Positions 48,075-58,735 of a DNA stretch of 64,000 bases are shown here, piece after piece. The translations under genes were made by a program, and so were the position numbers. The stretch comes from Plectranthus barbatus (Eukaryota > Streptophyta > Magnoliopsida > Lamiales > Lamiaceae). The stretch's first letter is position 1. Each line of letters starts with the position of its first letter. The stretch lies in contig JAPKLW010000944.1 in the NCBI GenBank assembly GCA_026898455.1, forward strand, positions 183,847-247,846. The letters are read 5' to 3'. The notes below the pieces were generated by a model, which saw only the letters and a program-made list of their open reading frames with translations, was not told the origin of the DNA and searched no databases.

Positions 48075-48285
48075 CACTACAAGAAAAAAATAAATAGAAG
48101 ACGAGGAATCCGCGTCTTCTATTGCCGAAATCTGCGTCTTCTACATATGTTTAGTCTAGCAAAATTCGCTAATAGAAGACGCGAAATTCCGCGTCTTCTA
48201 TATGCATATAGACGATGCGGACGATTGCGTCTTCTATAAGTATATAGACGATGCAGAATTTTGCGTCTTCTATTTTTTTTTTTTT
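48075..48285. mobile_element. CACTA-like terminus with inverted TAGAAGACG subterminal repeats
   Basis: CACTACAAGAAAAAAA opens a stretch with four successive inverted pairs built from ATAGAAGACG / CGTCTTCTAT (48096-48122, 48172-48201, 48205-48239, 48241-48271). This is the usual terminus of CACTA-like non-autonomous elements. A matching TTTCTTGTAGTG end was not seen in the next few kb. Confidence 0.5.
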
Positions 48286-48639
48286 AAATTTTAAAAACCT
48301 ATAATTATAATAATTCAAAAATAACAACAATAACATTGACGGCTACAAATATATCGAATTTCCAATTTTTTCACTAATATTTATAACAAAATTAAATATA
48401 CACATGATTTTAGTATAATAGTTAAGAATAAAAAATTAAGTGTTTGCTGAATAAAATTGAAGTCTTTCTAATCTATGCTAAATCTTGCAACCCGATCAAA
48501 GTGTCTGATAGATTTGGGAGAATACCAGTGCCCCCATTAACATTATCTACTTCAACTTGGATCATATGTGCTCATCATGGTACATTTGAAGGTTCAACAA
48601 TTACATTGGGTCAAGCACAAAAGTCAAGCTACATACCAA

Positions 48640-49205
48640 TGTAAGGATCGGGATGCCTCCACTTGTCGTAAGTTGCTTCACCAGCCACTATCATTCTATC
48701 AATCAGTTCGATATCCTCCTGGAAGGTGAGCAGAGGGGAAATCACACTCTTACCAGAAGAAATTGAATACTTCCAATTGTAATTCATTAAATTTGAAATA
48801 TGATTACTTTTTTTTTCCACATCCAACATTTCTCAAAGCTTTGTGTTTAACAGGAACCTCACAACAAGACAATTGTACACTGAAGCCATATTCATACTGA
48901 GTGGATAAACTCTACAGCTGCCACTCTAGAAATTCAATCCATCGAGATAAACTACCAACGCTGGGATACATGTTTCTTCATTGGCTTATTGAACATTGTA
49001 TCGAACGCACACAATTCAACCAAACACTTACGCCAGGAAAAATTCATGAAAAGTACAACCACCATAAAATAGGGCTGCCCGAAAAACTACCAATTCGCAA
49101 CGAGTCAATCCAAAATAGAAATGTAAAAGAAAACAAACCAAGTGTTTATTCGCCTTGAACTTGTCTCTCAGAGCATCAGCCTGAAGAAATAAAAAAACAT
49201 ACATA
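48640..49205 (-). pseudogene. Exon-like fragments of an unidentified gene
   Basis: Minus-strand reading shows a strong acceptor (ATTTCTTCAG) at about 49182-49191, followed by ADALRDKFKANKHL. After frame loss there is a second block, SVISPLLTFQEDIELIDRMI then VAGEATYDKWRHPDPYIG, ending at a good donor (ATTG|GTATGT) at about 48641-48646. The composition and splice-like edges look like real protein exons, not transposon noise. I do not recognise the protein. The pieces sit beside a CACTA-like terminus, so capture by a transposon is possible, as is a decayed host gene. Confidence 0.4.
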
Positions 49206-49456
49206 TACATGTAGTCATGTCTAAAATATTTATTTTGGGACCAACAACATATATTTTATTTTTAAATATTTATAAATATAGATATAGATTGTGACATTGT
49301 GTTCACTCATTTTCTTTCTTATTAAATTTGATGAATTTTCATTTGCTGTCTTCAATATTTCGTTATTATGGTTGAACTTATTTTCATTTTCTTCATCGAT
49401 CATCCTAGTTATTCACGGGTTATTTTTCTCATACGTTGCTCTTTTATAACTCATAC

Positions 49457-49925
49457 TAGATTTACACCCGTACGTTGCACGAATTATTTATTTAATATCT
49501 TATTTAATTATATTAAAATATAATTATAAGATTATTAACAGATATGTATATATATATATTAGTAGTTATAATATATATTTTTATTAATATACATCCAACT
49601 ATATATATAAATTTGGTAAAAATCAAAACAATTAGATAAAACATAAAGCTTAGAAAAATAAGTGTTTGTTTTAAAAAATTAATTAATCAATTAATTATAT
49701 TTGCATTATTCTTTTAAAAATTATACTTGTATTGTTTTAAATAAAATAATAAGATAGAATAGTAAAAATGTAATATTTTACTAAAAAATGACACATATGA
49801 TAGAAATTTTTATTATTGTTTATTGAAATAGATGTATATGTTGTAATATAAAAATATATCAAGTAAAATTAGAAAAATAAAATTGATGTCAGGTCATGAT
49901 TTACACATGCGCTATGCACAAGTTA
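49457..49925. repeat. AT-rich stretch bounded by two GATTTACAC..GC.TGCAC motifs
   Basis: GATTTACACCCGTACGTTGC (49457) and GATTTACACATGCGCTATGC (about 49901) are direct repeats of one motif. A third copy (TGTCACCCGTGCGTTGCAC) lies in the intron of gene A at 38148. The motif precedes AT-rich DNA each time. The element type is uncertain. Confidence 0.4.
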
Positions 49926-49929
49926 AATA

Positions 49930-50108
49930 CTCCCTCCGTCCCGGTCAATAGTCTACTTTGATCGGGCATGATAACCAATGTTTGTAAGTGGTAGTGAAAT
50001 TAATATTTTATTGATGAGTGTGAAAAAATTGCTATTTTAGGAAAATGGACTAATAAGGTGGGACGGACGAAAAAGAAAATGTAGACTAATAAGGTGGGAC
50101 AGAGGGAG
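49930..50108. mobile_element. Stowaway-type MITE, about 179 bp
   Basis: TIRs CTCCCTCCGTCCC and GGGACAGAGGGAG with TA on both sides (49928-49929, 50109-50110). An internal GACTAATAAGGTGGGAC word occurs twice. Same family as the split copy at 34945. Confidence 0.85.
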
Positions 50109-50592
50109 TATATAATATTTTATGATATTAAGATATAATTAACAAAATTATATATCTTACTATTTCTTAGCGATTCTTTTTAAATATGTTATAATATATA
50201 TCATTTTCTATATTATTACGTCAAACTATATATAAATATATATATTTAATAAATATAAAAATAAATAAATAAATATAAAATCTATGGAACTTGATTTAAA
50301 TATTATCTCATAAAAAATATTATATTTTTCTATTTAAAGAATAGTAATTATAATAAATTAGTGAGGTATAGTATTTTAAAGAAAAAGTAATAAATAATTT
50401 CTTTTATATATTTTTATTATTTTTTTTGGATATTTATTTATAATAATAAAATAAAATAAAAAGTTATTGGCAGAACAATTTTTTTGACTTCTCTTGTTTA
50501 ACGGATATTTATTTATAATAGAAAAAAATGATAAATAAAATAAAATATAATGAATTTTTTTTACGGGAACAGTTATTGGATGACTTCTTAAC

Positions 50593-50627
<35 letters not shown>

Positions 50628-50630
<3 letters not shown>

Positions 50631-51362
50631 GTGATCATATGTTACCCATTCTCTAGATGTTATATGAGACTAAATCTCAACCATTTATTTTATCAATCTA
50701 ACGGTTATTAAATTATGAATTTATTTTTATTTTTAATGTGTAAATATAAATTAAGGGTATATTAGGTAGATTAGGTAATTAATTTATATTATTCTCTTTC
50801 ATTAACTAATCGCACGTTGTTTCTTATTTTTCCTTCTCTCATCATTTCTCTCTCTCCTCTATAATCCTATAAAACTTTAAATAATCATAACTTCTTCAAT
50901 TTGAATTATTTTTTCACTATTATATATCAAATTAAAGATAATTTAATTACTAGAATTATCGGTTCATTTATTCCATAGTGTGTTGATGTGATGAAGTATT
51001 TTAAGGGCAGAGTTTTTAGAACTGTTGATGTTGGTATTGAGTTTTATAGAGACTCCTTTCGTGTTGCTGCTTTGAAGAAGAAGATGTTTATTTTTTTAAT
51101 TCGTATTTATGTTAAAATGAAGTAAATCGGGCTAAAAATGAAGTAAATCAGGCTAAAAATAAAGTAAATCGGGCTTAAAATGCAGGTTGCTATTTGTGTT
51201 TGAGTATTTTTACAGTTTTAGCCTTTAAAGGCTAAAACTGCAGGATATTTGGGCAAAAATGCCCCATTTTTCAATTTGTTGAGAATGAATCATGTTCGTC
51301 GATTTGATAAGATGGACGCGCGAGATCTATTCTTATTTCTCATAGTATGTGATCTAGATCCA

Positions 51363-51371
<9 letters not shown>
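50628..51371. mobile_element. Element between (TA)n tracts, copy 1
   Basis: It is bounded by (TA)n at 50597-50627 and at 51372-51401. The ends AGTGATCATATGTTACCC and GTGATCTAGATCCACT are roughly inverted. It contains three GTAAATCGGGCTAAAAATGAA-type repeats (51121-51180). No reliable frame; the open frame at 51249 is partly microsatellite. Confidence 0.45.
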
Positions 51372-51401
<30 letters not shown>

Positions 51402-51415
<14 letters not shown>

Positions 51416-51677
51416 AGGGATCATATGCTAAAAGATTTAAATATGCTAAATGAGAATAATTGTGAGCCATTAGATTAGATGTGATGGACGGTTATGATGA
51501 TTTTTTTTATTATTATTTTTTAGTTATTGCATAAGGGTAAATTAGAGAATTTAAATGTTGCAGTTATTTAATAACCATAAATCTGAGAAATCTCAGCCTT
51601 AGATTTCATCAAAATCAATGGATGAAAATCATTCCTATTTAACATATTTAATATTTTAGCATGAGATCCAATCCCTA
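51402..51677. mobile_element. Element between (TA)n tracts, copy 2
   Basis: It lies between the (TA)n at 51372-51401 and another at 51678-51698. The termini AGGGATCATATGCTAAAA and TTTTAGCATGAGATCC..CCCT are inverted. About 270 bp, non-coding. Confidence 0.5.
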
Positions 51678-52077
51678 TATATATATATATATATATATGC
51701 GTGCATATGTTACTATGTTAATAAAGATCATAATTTTACCAATTTATTATTTTTAAAATAAATTTAAAAAATAGTAAATCTTAACTTTTTCGCAAAAACT
51801 TGCATTAGGCACGCCTAAACTGTTTAGGCGGGTTTTATCCATACCCAAATGGGTTCACTCATCCCAAATAGGGTTTATTAATCCCCAATTAGGGTATATT
51901 AGATAAGTTTGATTTATGTTAATGGATAAAACCTGTCTAAACCGTTTAAACGTGTCTAACCTGAAATCTTCCCAAACTTTTAAAGTAACGCTAACATAAA
52001 CATAATTAACGTTGTTTTTATCCAAAAAAAGAAAAAAAAGAAAAAAGGAAACATCTCACTAGATATTTCGTATGATG

Positions 52078-52208
52078 AACGTCTTTTCGGATCCTTTTAT
52101 TAGTTGCAGAAGTATCCCCATGCACTACACATTGAGAAATAAAGCTTTATTTAATTTTATACCAAAACAAAAAAGGAAAGCAACTCTCCCAAATTTAACA
52201 AGAATATA
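52078..52208. repeat. Diverged direct repeat (partner 52764-52895)
   Basis: Both copies contain CTTTTATTAGTTGCAGAAG-like text, then CCCCATGC, then TATACCAAAACAAAA, then AAGCAA, in the same order over about 130 bp. No gene. The rest of 50109-53200 between the listed elements is AT-rich with nothing recognised. Confidence 0.45.
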
Positions 52209-52888
52209 TGGTATATTTTTACCATTATGTATGATCATAGTTTTAAAATTCATTAGGGGTTCATTTTATTAGATTTGAATTTTATCTGATCAGCATGTTT
52301 TTTCGCACACCAAAATAGTGGATTTAGATTGCACCAACAAATTCGTTACGTGGATCAGATACAAATATTTAATAATTTATAAAATATTCTTTTATTTTTA
52401 CACATATTACCGAAAATCATATTATTTTTTTTATAATTGATCTTTATTATGTTTATCAAATTGAATTTCTATCGGCTCTTTATCGTGTAACTAATCAGAT
52501 CGGATACTTGTCATATTTCATGTATGTTTGTGTTTAAATCTAATGATTTAATTCACATATCGATTAAGATTTTCCATAATAGATCGGATCGGAAAAAAAA
52601 AGGATTTCATTCACGAATTACCAGCTCTAATATTATATAATAATTATTTTAATTTTCACAATAATAATTATCATAATTAATGAATAAAGTAATAAAATAC
52701 CAAGTACAGCAACCTTTAACAAGTAGATGATTTAATCCACTTTAAATATATCTTATCATCAACGTTTTCCAGTAAATTCCTTTATTAGTTGCATAAGAAT
52801 CCCCAATGCGTTACACGTTGTGAAATACCTCTTTATTATATTCTATACCAAAACAAAAGGAGAAGCAAAACTTCTCAAAATCAAATCA

Positions 52889-52924
<36 letters not shown>

Positions 52925-52928
<4 letters not shown>

Positions 52929-53189
52929 CGGATCTAGTAAGAAAACTCTTAACGTGAGAAAATGAGAAAGATGTTTGATTGCACTCACGGCATTGCTTGA
53001 TTGCATTCAGGTCGTTGCTTGATTGCAATGTTGCTTGATTGTGCTTTAGTTGTTGCTTGAATATTTTGTTGCTTCATTGCATTTTAGTTGTTGCTTGATT
53101 CAATATCAACCATTGATTTTTTTTAGATCTGATGGATATGATTCATTCTTTTTTCTCACATGCAATTTTTTTTACACGATCCCTCTTCT
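52925..53189. mobile_element. Element between (TA)n tracts, copy 3, with TTGCTTGATTGCA repeats
   Basis: It lies between (TA)n at 52890-52924 and 53194-53217. The ends GAGCGGATCTAGTAAG and CACGATCCCTCTTC are roughly inverted. The interior carries about seven TTGCTTGATTGCA-type units (52975-53100). Confidence 0.45.
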
Positions 53190-53217
53190 ATACATATATA
53201 TATATATATATATATAT

Positions 53218-54179
53218 GAAAATTGAGTATAATATATGTTAAAGTATAATTTATAAAGTAATTATATATATAAAACTCATTAGGCGTTAGTCGAGCATTT
53301 ACGTAGGACTAACGCTTAAGAGTACCTAGTCGATTAATTTATTTTTATATTTTATTATTTTATATACAAAATTATTAAATAAAATTAAAAATTATATGAA
53401 TTTTAATTTTGAAAAAAAAATCAAAATTTAGATTTGGGTTCCTAGCTCACTTAGTTGGCCGCTAAGCATCAATTGCACAAAAAATTGCCTAAATGCGCAA
53501 AATATGCATTTTTTGGTCAGTTGGAGGCTGCTTAGTGTCTACCTCAAATTTTGCATAAATAGTATATTGTATATGCTTTCTAAGCCAAATAAGGTAATAT
53601 TCAAAAACTTTGTCCGAGTAATTTTAGATGAAATCACCTATATATTTACGGATGAGAGCTCCTATAACTAAATAAAATAAAATATATGAAGGTAGAAAAA
53701 ACTCCAAGGAAAGACTATAAAAAATTAGTTAGTTTAAGTTTGCAATAATTAATTGTTCTTAATTGAAGCTCACCGTTTCATTTTTAGTAATCAATAGATT
53801 ATTAAAGTAAAATAATATTCTATTACAAGGATTTTTAATATATATATACTCAAACAGTCTAAATAAATATGCAAAAACTTAATTACTTCAATAAATAATA
53901 TCCAACAAAATAACATCAATACATCTATTCTAATATTTCAAAGTTCAAATCCCTTAAATCAAAACAACAAAATAAAACAATTCCAAAGTAAGCATTCAGA
54001 TAATTCAAAGTCTATACATTTCAAAGCAAATATTATACTTCAGATAGCAAAATTTTAACAATCCTTGAACTTAGTTTATGCATTCTCACAGTTTCACCAA
54101 CATCACAATTGACCATACTTAGCTTCACCAACATGACAATATGAGAACATCACAATTTCACTATTGTACTGTAATTCTA
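53218..54179. other. AT-rich spacer, no feature recognised
   Basis: Low complexity and AT-rich throughout. No frame, terminus or hairpin that I would name. Confidence 0.35.
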
Positions 54180-54833
54180 TAAATATGAGCTACGGACCTG
54201 AGCAAAATCGGCCGAGATTGCAGGGCTTCGGCGAGCAGGTTCAGCTCGTGCGTGGGCGAGCAACGAAAAATGGGCAAATAGGGTCAGCTCGTGCGTGGCC
54301 CGTGGGAGAGCAACGAACCAAGCGTTGGCGAGCGCGGCGTGACCAATCGATGTGGGCTGGCGGTGCAGCCGAGAGGAGGTCGTGGGCTAACTGCCGGCGC
54401 GGCCGAGCGCAGGCCGTGGGCGAACTGGCGGCGGAGGGGAGGGAACGGCGGAGTGAGTGAGTAGGTTGTGTTTGTGTGAATGTCGATCGTATCTTGTAAC
54501 AAAATGAATGGAGGCTGAAATTCAATTAAGGGTTTTTAATTATTAATAATATTAAAATAAAAAATTACATAAAAATAACTAAAAAGAAAAAAAAATACAG
54601 AATATCAACTCCCGCCAAGTCCGACGGCCACTCCCGCCGCGACGGCGCCCTCACTGAGTACTCCGATCGCCGAGACTGCCACGACGCCGCCCACACCGAG
54701 TAATCCGACCGCCGAGACCGCCGAGACCGCCGCGGCGCCGCCCACGCCGAGTACTCGACGTCCAGCAAACAAACCTTCCAGGGGCAACGAGGAGGCCATT
54801 CTCGCCTCGGCCCGGGCCGCGTTTTGCAACACT
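54180..54833. other. GC-rich island pair, possibly a hAT element end
   Basis: 54190-54460 and 54605-54810 are GC-rich in an AT-rich setting. The first holds a direct repeat TCAGCTCGTGCGTGG (54241, 54286). The second holds imperfect CCGAGAC/CGCCGCCCAC units of 30-40 bp. The right edge reads GCGTTTTGCAACACTG, whose complement CAGTGTTGCAAAACGC looks like a hAT terminus. No left terminus was found. Open frames here are low-complexity. Confidence 0.3.
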
Positions 54834-55337
54834 GGTTATGATCGATCATACTATAAAAGAATTTTATATAATATTTCACTATAGAAGTCAAATTTGAGGT
54901 AATTTAGTTATCAATTTAGGGTAAAAAATAATTCTCAATATAAAATTAGAAAATATCCCAAAATTATTCATTATCTTAATTGAGGTTTATCGAAACTTAT
55001 ATATCATAAATCGAGATAATTCAGGTTTAATTTGATTGATAAGATATTCTTGATTTTATTTGTATATTAATTATATATTATGAAATAAATGGTACACTAA
55101 ATCAACACACACACAAAAAAAAATATATAGAGAGAGAGAGATCTAGATTTAAGTAATTGAGTCGAAGAAAAAGCGAAAAGAATAAAAAATTTGCAGTGAA
55201 TAAATGACAAAGGGACCATCGTTTACTTTATCTAGAGTCATAAGCAGAATGCTTTGCTTTAATACTTCAACAACATCACAAATCACATCATCACAAATTG
55301 TAAGAGAATTGTTTCAATCAAAGAAGGAGATAAAAAA
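54834..55337. other. Upstream region of ankyrin gene B
   Basis: AT-rich. A possible TATA-type AAATATATAGAG lies at 55119-55130, with an AG microsatellite after it. No other signal. The 5' UTR would run to 55337. Confidence 0.35.
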
Positions 55338-57192
55338 ATGTTGGAAGAAGTGACGAAGATGAATATATGCATGGGTGAGTGCAGCTGCTGCATCGATCGA
55401 ATATATTCATCGATAAACAATCACGAACCAGAGTGGAAGCAGATGGAAGGAATGAAACTGACGGACACTCCGCTGCACCGAGCGGCGGCGGCGGGGAACA
55501 CGGCGGTGGCAGTAGAGATCCTGATTCTGACACCGTCGCTGGGCAGGAAGCTGAATCCGGAGGGGCTGAGCCCGCTTCACGTTGCCGTGAAGGAAATGCA
55601 AACAGAAACTGCGGCAGCACTCGCGAGCTTCGACAAGCAGCTGGTGCGCGTGAAGGGGAAGGGCGGCGTGACTCCGCCGATGCAGTGCGCAGCCCAAGAC
55701 AGGTGCGAGCTTCTCGCTACTCTGCTGTTGGAGTGCCCGGAATCCGTCGTCGATGTGAACAGCAAGAATCAAACTGTTCTGCACGTAGCTATGGAAAACG
55801 GGCGTTGCAAAGTGGCTTGCATGGTCATCGACTGGCTGAAGAGGACGGATCGCTTGTCGTCGGTTCTTTCCGTCAGGGACGCCGGCGGGAACAATGCCCT
55901 TCACGCCGCAGCTGAATCTGGCTGTTACAATGTAAGAATCTACTAATATTAAATGAAAATGAAAATAGTCTCATAAAACCATTTTGGTATTTTTTATTTT
56001 TATTTATGAGATTGTTTATTTAGCCCGGTAAGAGATAAAAGTAAAATTTTCTAGCACATTATATTTATTTAGGAACACATTTTTTTAGGGTGGTTTAATT
56101 TTTAATCCATTAAAACAATTAAAAAACTGCTTATTTAAATTTTTTAATTTGACTATCTTTTGATTTTTGGTGAGTTTTTCATGTGTTTTATTTCATTTTT
56201 CATTTCACTCATTATTCTATTCAAATTTTAAGTTATTAAATTGTTTATATATTTATTTAATCATACATATTAATAAAATTACCATTTTTAGCACTACTAA
56301 AATTCTAAATACCATTTAACTACATAAAACCTTCACGTTTTGACAGGGGGCGATGAAATTGGTGGATTTGATGAAGTTAAACAGCCGCAATTCAAAGCAC
56401 CAGACAGCTCTAGACGTTGCCGAAGACAAAGGCGACGCCGCCAAAGCTGAAGGGAAGAAAAAGGTGGCGGATCTGCTGAGAAGCAAAGGAGCACGCAGAG
56501 GCGACGAGCTTTCCCCCCATGAAACAATGGTGGATTACGTCCTCACCAAACCAACTTTCGCCGAAACCATTTCCCGATACTACTTCTACCTAACCCAGGA
56601 ACTCACCCTCGAGATGCGCAGCACCGTCTTGGTGGTCGCCACGCTCATCATCGCCGCCACCTACCAGGTGGTGCTCCAGCCTCCCGCCGGAATCTACCCT
56701 CCACCGGAAGAAGAAACCAAGAAACTTGCGGCGCCGCCTCCGTCGAAGCAGCACCTGGCGGGGCAGATGGTGATGCGGCTGACGCAGTACCGCTACTTCA
56801 TGCCGCTGAACACGTTCGCGTTCGCTCTGTCGGCGGTGATAATCATATTCGTGGTGCCGGGGACTCCGATATTCATGATCCTCCACATCTGCCTGGTGTT
56901 CATGTGCCTCAGCTATCTTCTCGCTCTGGATTCTATATCTTACTACACCAACATCTCCAACATGATCTACTTCATGGCCCTCTACGCCATCTTCGGAGCC
57001 TTCATCGTCAAGCTCTGGTATTATCCCGTCAAGGCCCTCCTCGTGGAGGAGGACTGGTGGCTCCGCGGTTTCAGCGTCAGCTTCGCTAACTTCTGGTCCA
57101 GGGCCGGTCGAGATCGGGCACCCTATGCTAAGCCCCTCGTCACAATCACCAATAGAATGAAAAAGCAGCATCGCGTGCTGTATCGCAAATAA
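55338..57192 (+). CDS. Ankyrin-repeat PGG-domain membrane protein, gene B (ACD6/ITN1-like), two exons
   Basis: Exon 1 is 55338-55931 (198 codons, donor AAT|GTAAGA). Exon 2 is 56347-57192 (acceptor TTTTGACAG). Both are in phase 0, giving 479 residues. Ankyrin units start near TPLHRAAAAGN, GLSPLHVAVKE, GGVTPPMQCAAQ (its TPLH core is altered), QTVLHVAMENG and NNALHAAAESG, with QTALDVAEDKG in exon 2. The PGG domain is at about 284-315 (LTLEMRSTVLVVATLIIAATYQ, then QPPAGI, where the central PGG is PAG). Three more hydrophobic segments follow (FAFALSAVIIIFVV..., ILHICLVFMCLSYLLA, IYFMALYAIFGAFIV), so about four membrane helices. Same layout and splice position as gene A 15 kb away, indicating tandem duplication. 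Membrane-bound signalling in stress or immunity is the family role; the specific function is unknown. Confidence 0.87.
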
Positions 57193-57206
57193 CTAAGATC
57201 CTTAGA

Positions 57207-57280
57207 TTTTCAATTCAGGACTTGATATAAAAGTCCTAGATTGAGAATTTAATAATCTTTCATGTTCTAAATTGAAAATT
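57207..57280. repeat. Hairpin repeat in the gene B 3' region, related to 33298
   Basis: TTCAATTCAGGACTT ... AAGTCCTAGATTGAGAA is the same hairpin unit as the centre of the palindromic array at 33298-33560, followed by one more diverged unit. It starts 15 bp after the stop codon of gene B and so probably lies in its 3' UTR. Confidence 0.55.
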
Positions 57281-57841
57281 GATTTTAAATTGAGAATACT
57301 CCTACAAAATATTAATTAATATTGTAATTTCATGTTTTAATTGTTAATAAGCGTGCGTGTGTGAAGCCGCGGTTTGCAATTTTTATTTGTTGTATACTTG
57401 TATTTAATGGTTGATAAAGATGGAATTCTTGTACATTGTTTTACAATGAAATTATTCTAAATGATTGAGTTTAATTAATAATTCCAATTTTGATCGAGTA
57501 ACAATTAGATATCATATCACTATTATATATATCTTAAACCCATGATGTACATGAGATAATATATTTTAATCACTTGTTTTTTATGGGCCTTATGGCCTTG
57601 CAACGAATTTAATAATCCTGCTTCATTTAATGTAAAATTCCTATTTTTCTTATGGGCCTTCAAGCCTTGCAACGAATTTAATAATCCTGCTTCATTTAAT
57701 GTAGAAATAAAACAATTGAAATAAATTTTATTACTTTTTTAACTACTGTTTTATTATTTACAATTTTTTTTTATCTAATCGCTATTGAATAGGTATAAGA
57801 ATTAGAATAGTATTTAATTAATGAAATGATTGCTAAAAGTT
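57281..57841. other. Spacer after gene B
   Basis: AT-rich. A tandem pair of TTATGGGCCTT..GCCTTGCAACGAATTT-type units (57575-57705, about 65 bp each) is the only structure seen. Confidence 0.4.
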
Positions 57842-58735
57842 CTATCTAAAGTGTAGGCCGGATTTTGAGTAATTATGGTGATAAGGTGTAAAACTCTTGC
57901 CAACTGCATAATATATATTAGGTCTTGAACAGAGCATAGCATACATAAGGTTTCTTATAGTCGAAGTATAAGGAATTTTAGCCATCTCCTCTATCTTATT
58001 TGGTGTTTTAGGACACTTGACCATAGATAGACAAACTGCATGTCGGAAAGGCAACAATCCTTTTGACGATGACAGTGTCGATGTAGGCAGCTTGGTACAT
58101 GCACAACATTCTCTTCTTTCGATCACAAATGACCACGTTATCATTTCTCATTTTGTACACACAACTTACATTTTGACATTATTCAAATCAAAAGTACTTG
58201 ATATCCTTGTCAAAACGAATATTCCAAGATCTAGAAGCTTGTTTAAGTCCATAAAGAGATTTCTTTAGCTACCATACAAGATGATCTTAGCCTTTCCGTA
58301 CATAACCTTCAGGTTGCCGCATATAGATGTCTTCATGGATATTTTCATTTAGGAAAGTTGTCCCGACATCCATTTGCGAGACCTTATATTCCATGTAATT
58401 TACTATGGATAAGAGAATACGAATTGACTTCAGCGAGGCTACAGGTAAGATAATTTTATCGTTATTGATTCTCTCTTTTTGAGTGAATCCCTTCGCCACT
58501 AACCGCGGTTTAAAGGCGATGACCTTTCCGTCATATCATCTCTTACGCCTATAGACCCACTTACACCTAATGGTCTTTTTTGTTTCAAGGAAGGTTTGTA
58601 TGATCGTACACATCTATAACATCTATACATTCAATCTCATAATCCATAGACTTATGCCAAGATGTTGCATCTACATCATGAACTTCCTCTTTGTAAGTCC
58701 AGGGATCGTTCGCTTCATGTTCACCAATGTGGATC
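57842..58735 (-). pseudogene. Copia reverse transcriptase fragment, minus strand
   Basis: Minus-strand reading gives, in order: TYKEEVHDVDATSWHKSMDY (start of RT), KPRLVAKGFTQKERI, SQMDVGTTFLNENIHEDIYM then QPEGY, and further on KIPYTSTIRNLMYAMLC then SRPNIYYAVG. Frameshifts and a lost middle (the YVDD region is not visible) make it a dead fragment. Its motifs (QPEGY, MYAMLC.RP.I.YAVG) place it in a different copia lineage from the 13-31 kb element. It ends flush against the LTR at 58736, which inserted into it. Confidence 0.75.

Noticed and set aside
51249..51431. Short frames running through (TA)n and (AG)n tracts (also 52843-53028)
   Set aside because: The encoded YIYIYI / SLSL strings are microsatellite translation, not proteins.
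58017..58268. 83-codon plus-strand frame
   Set aside because: It is antisense to the minus-strand copia RT fragment, which has clear RT motifs.
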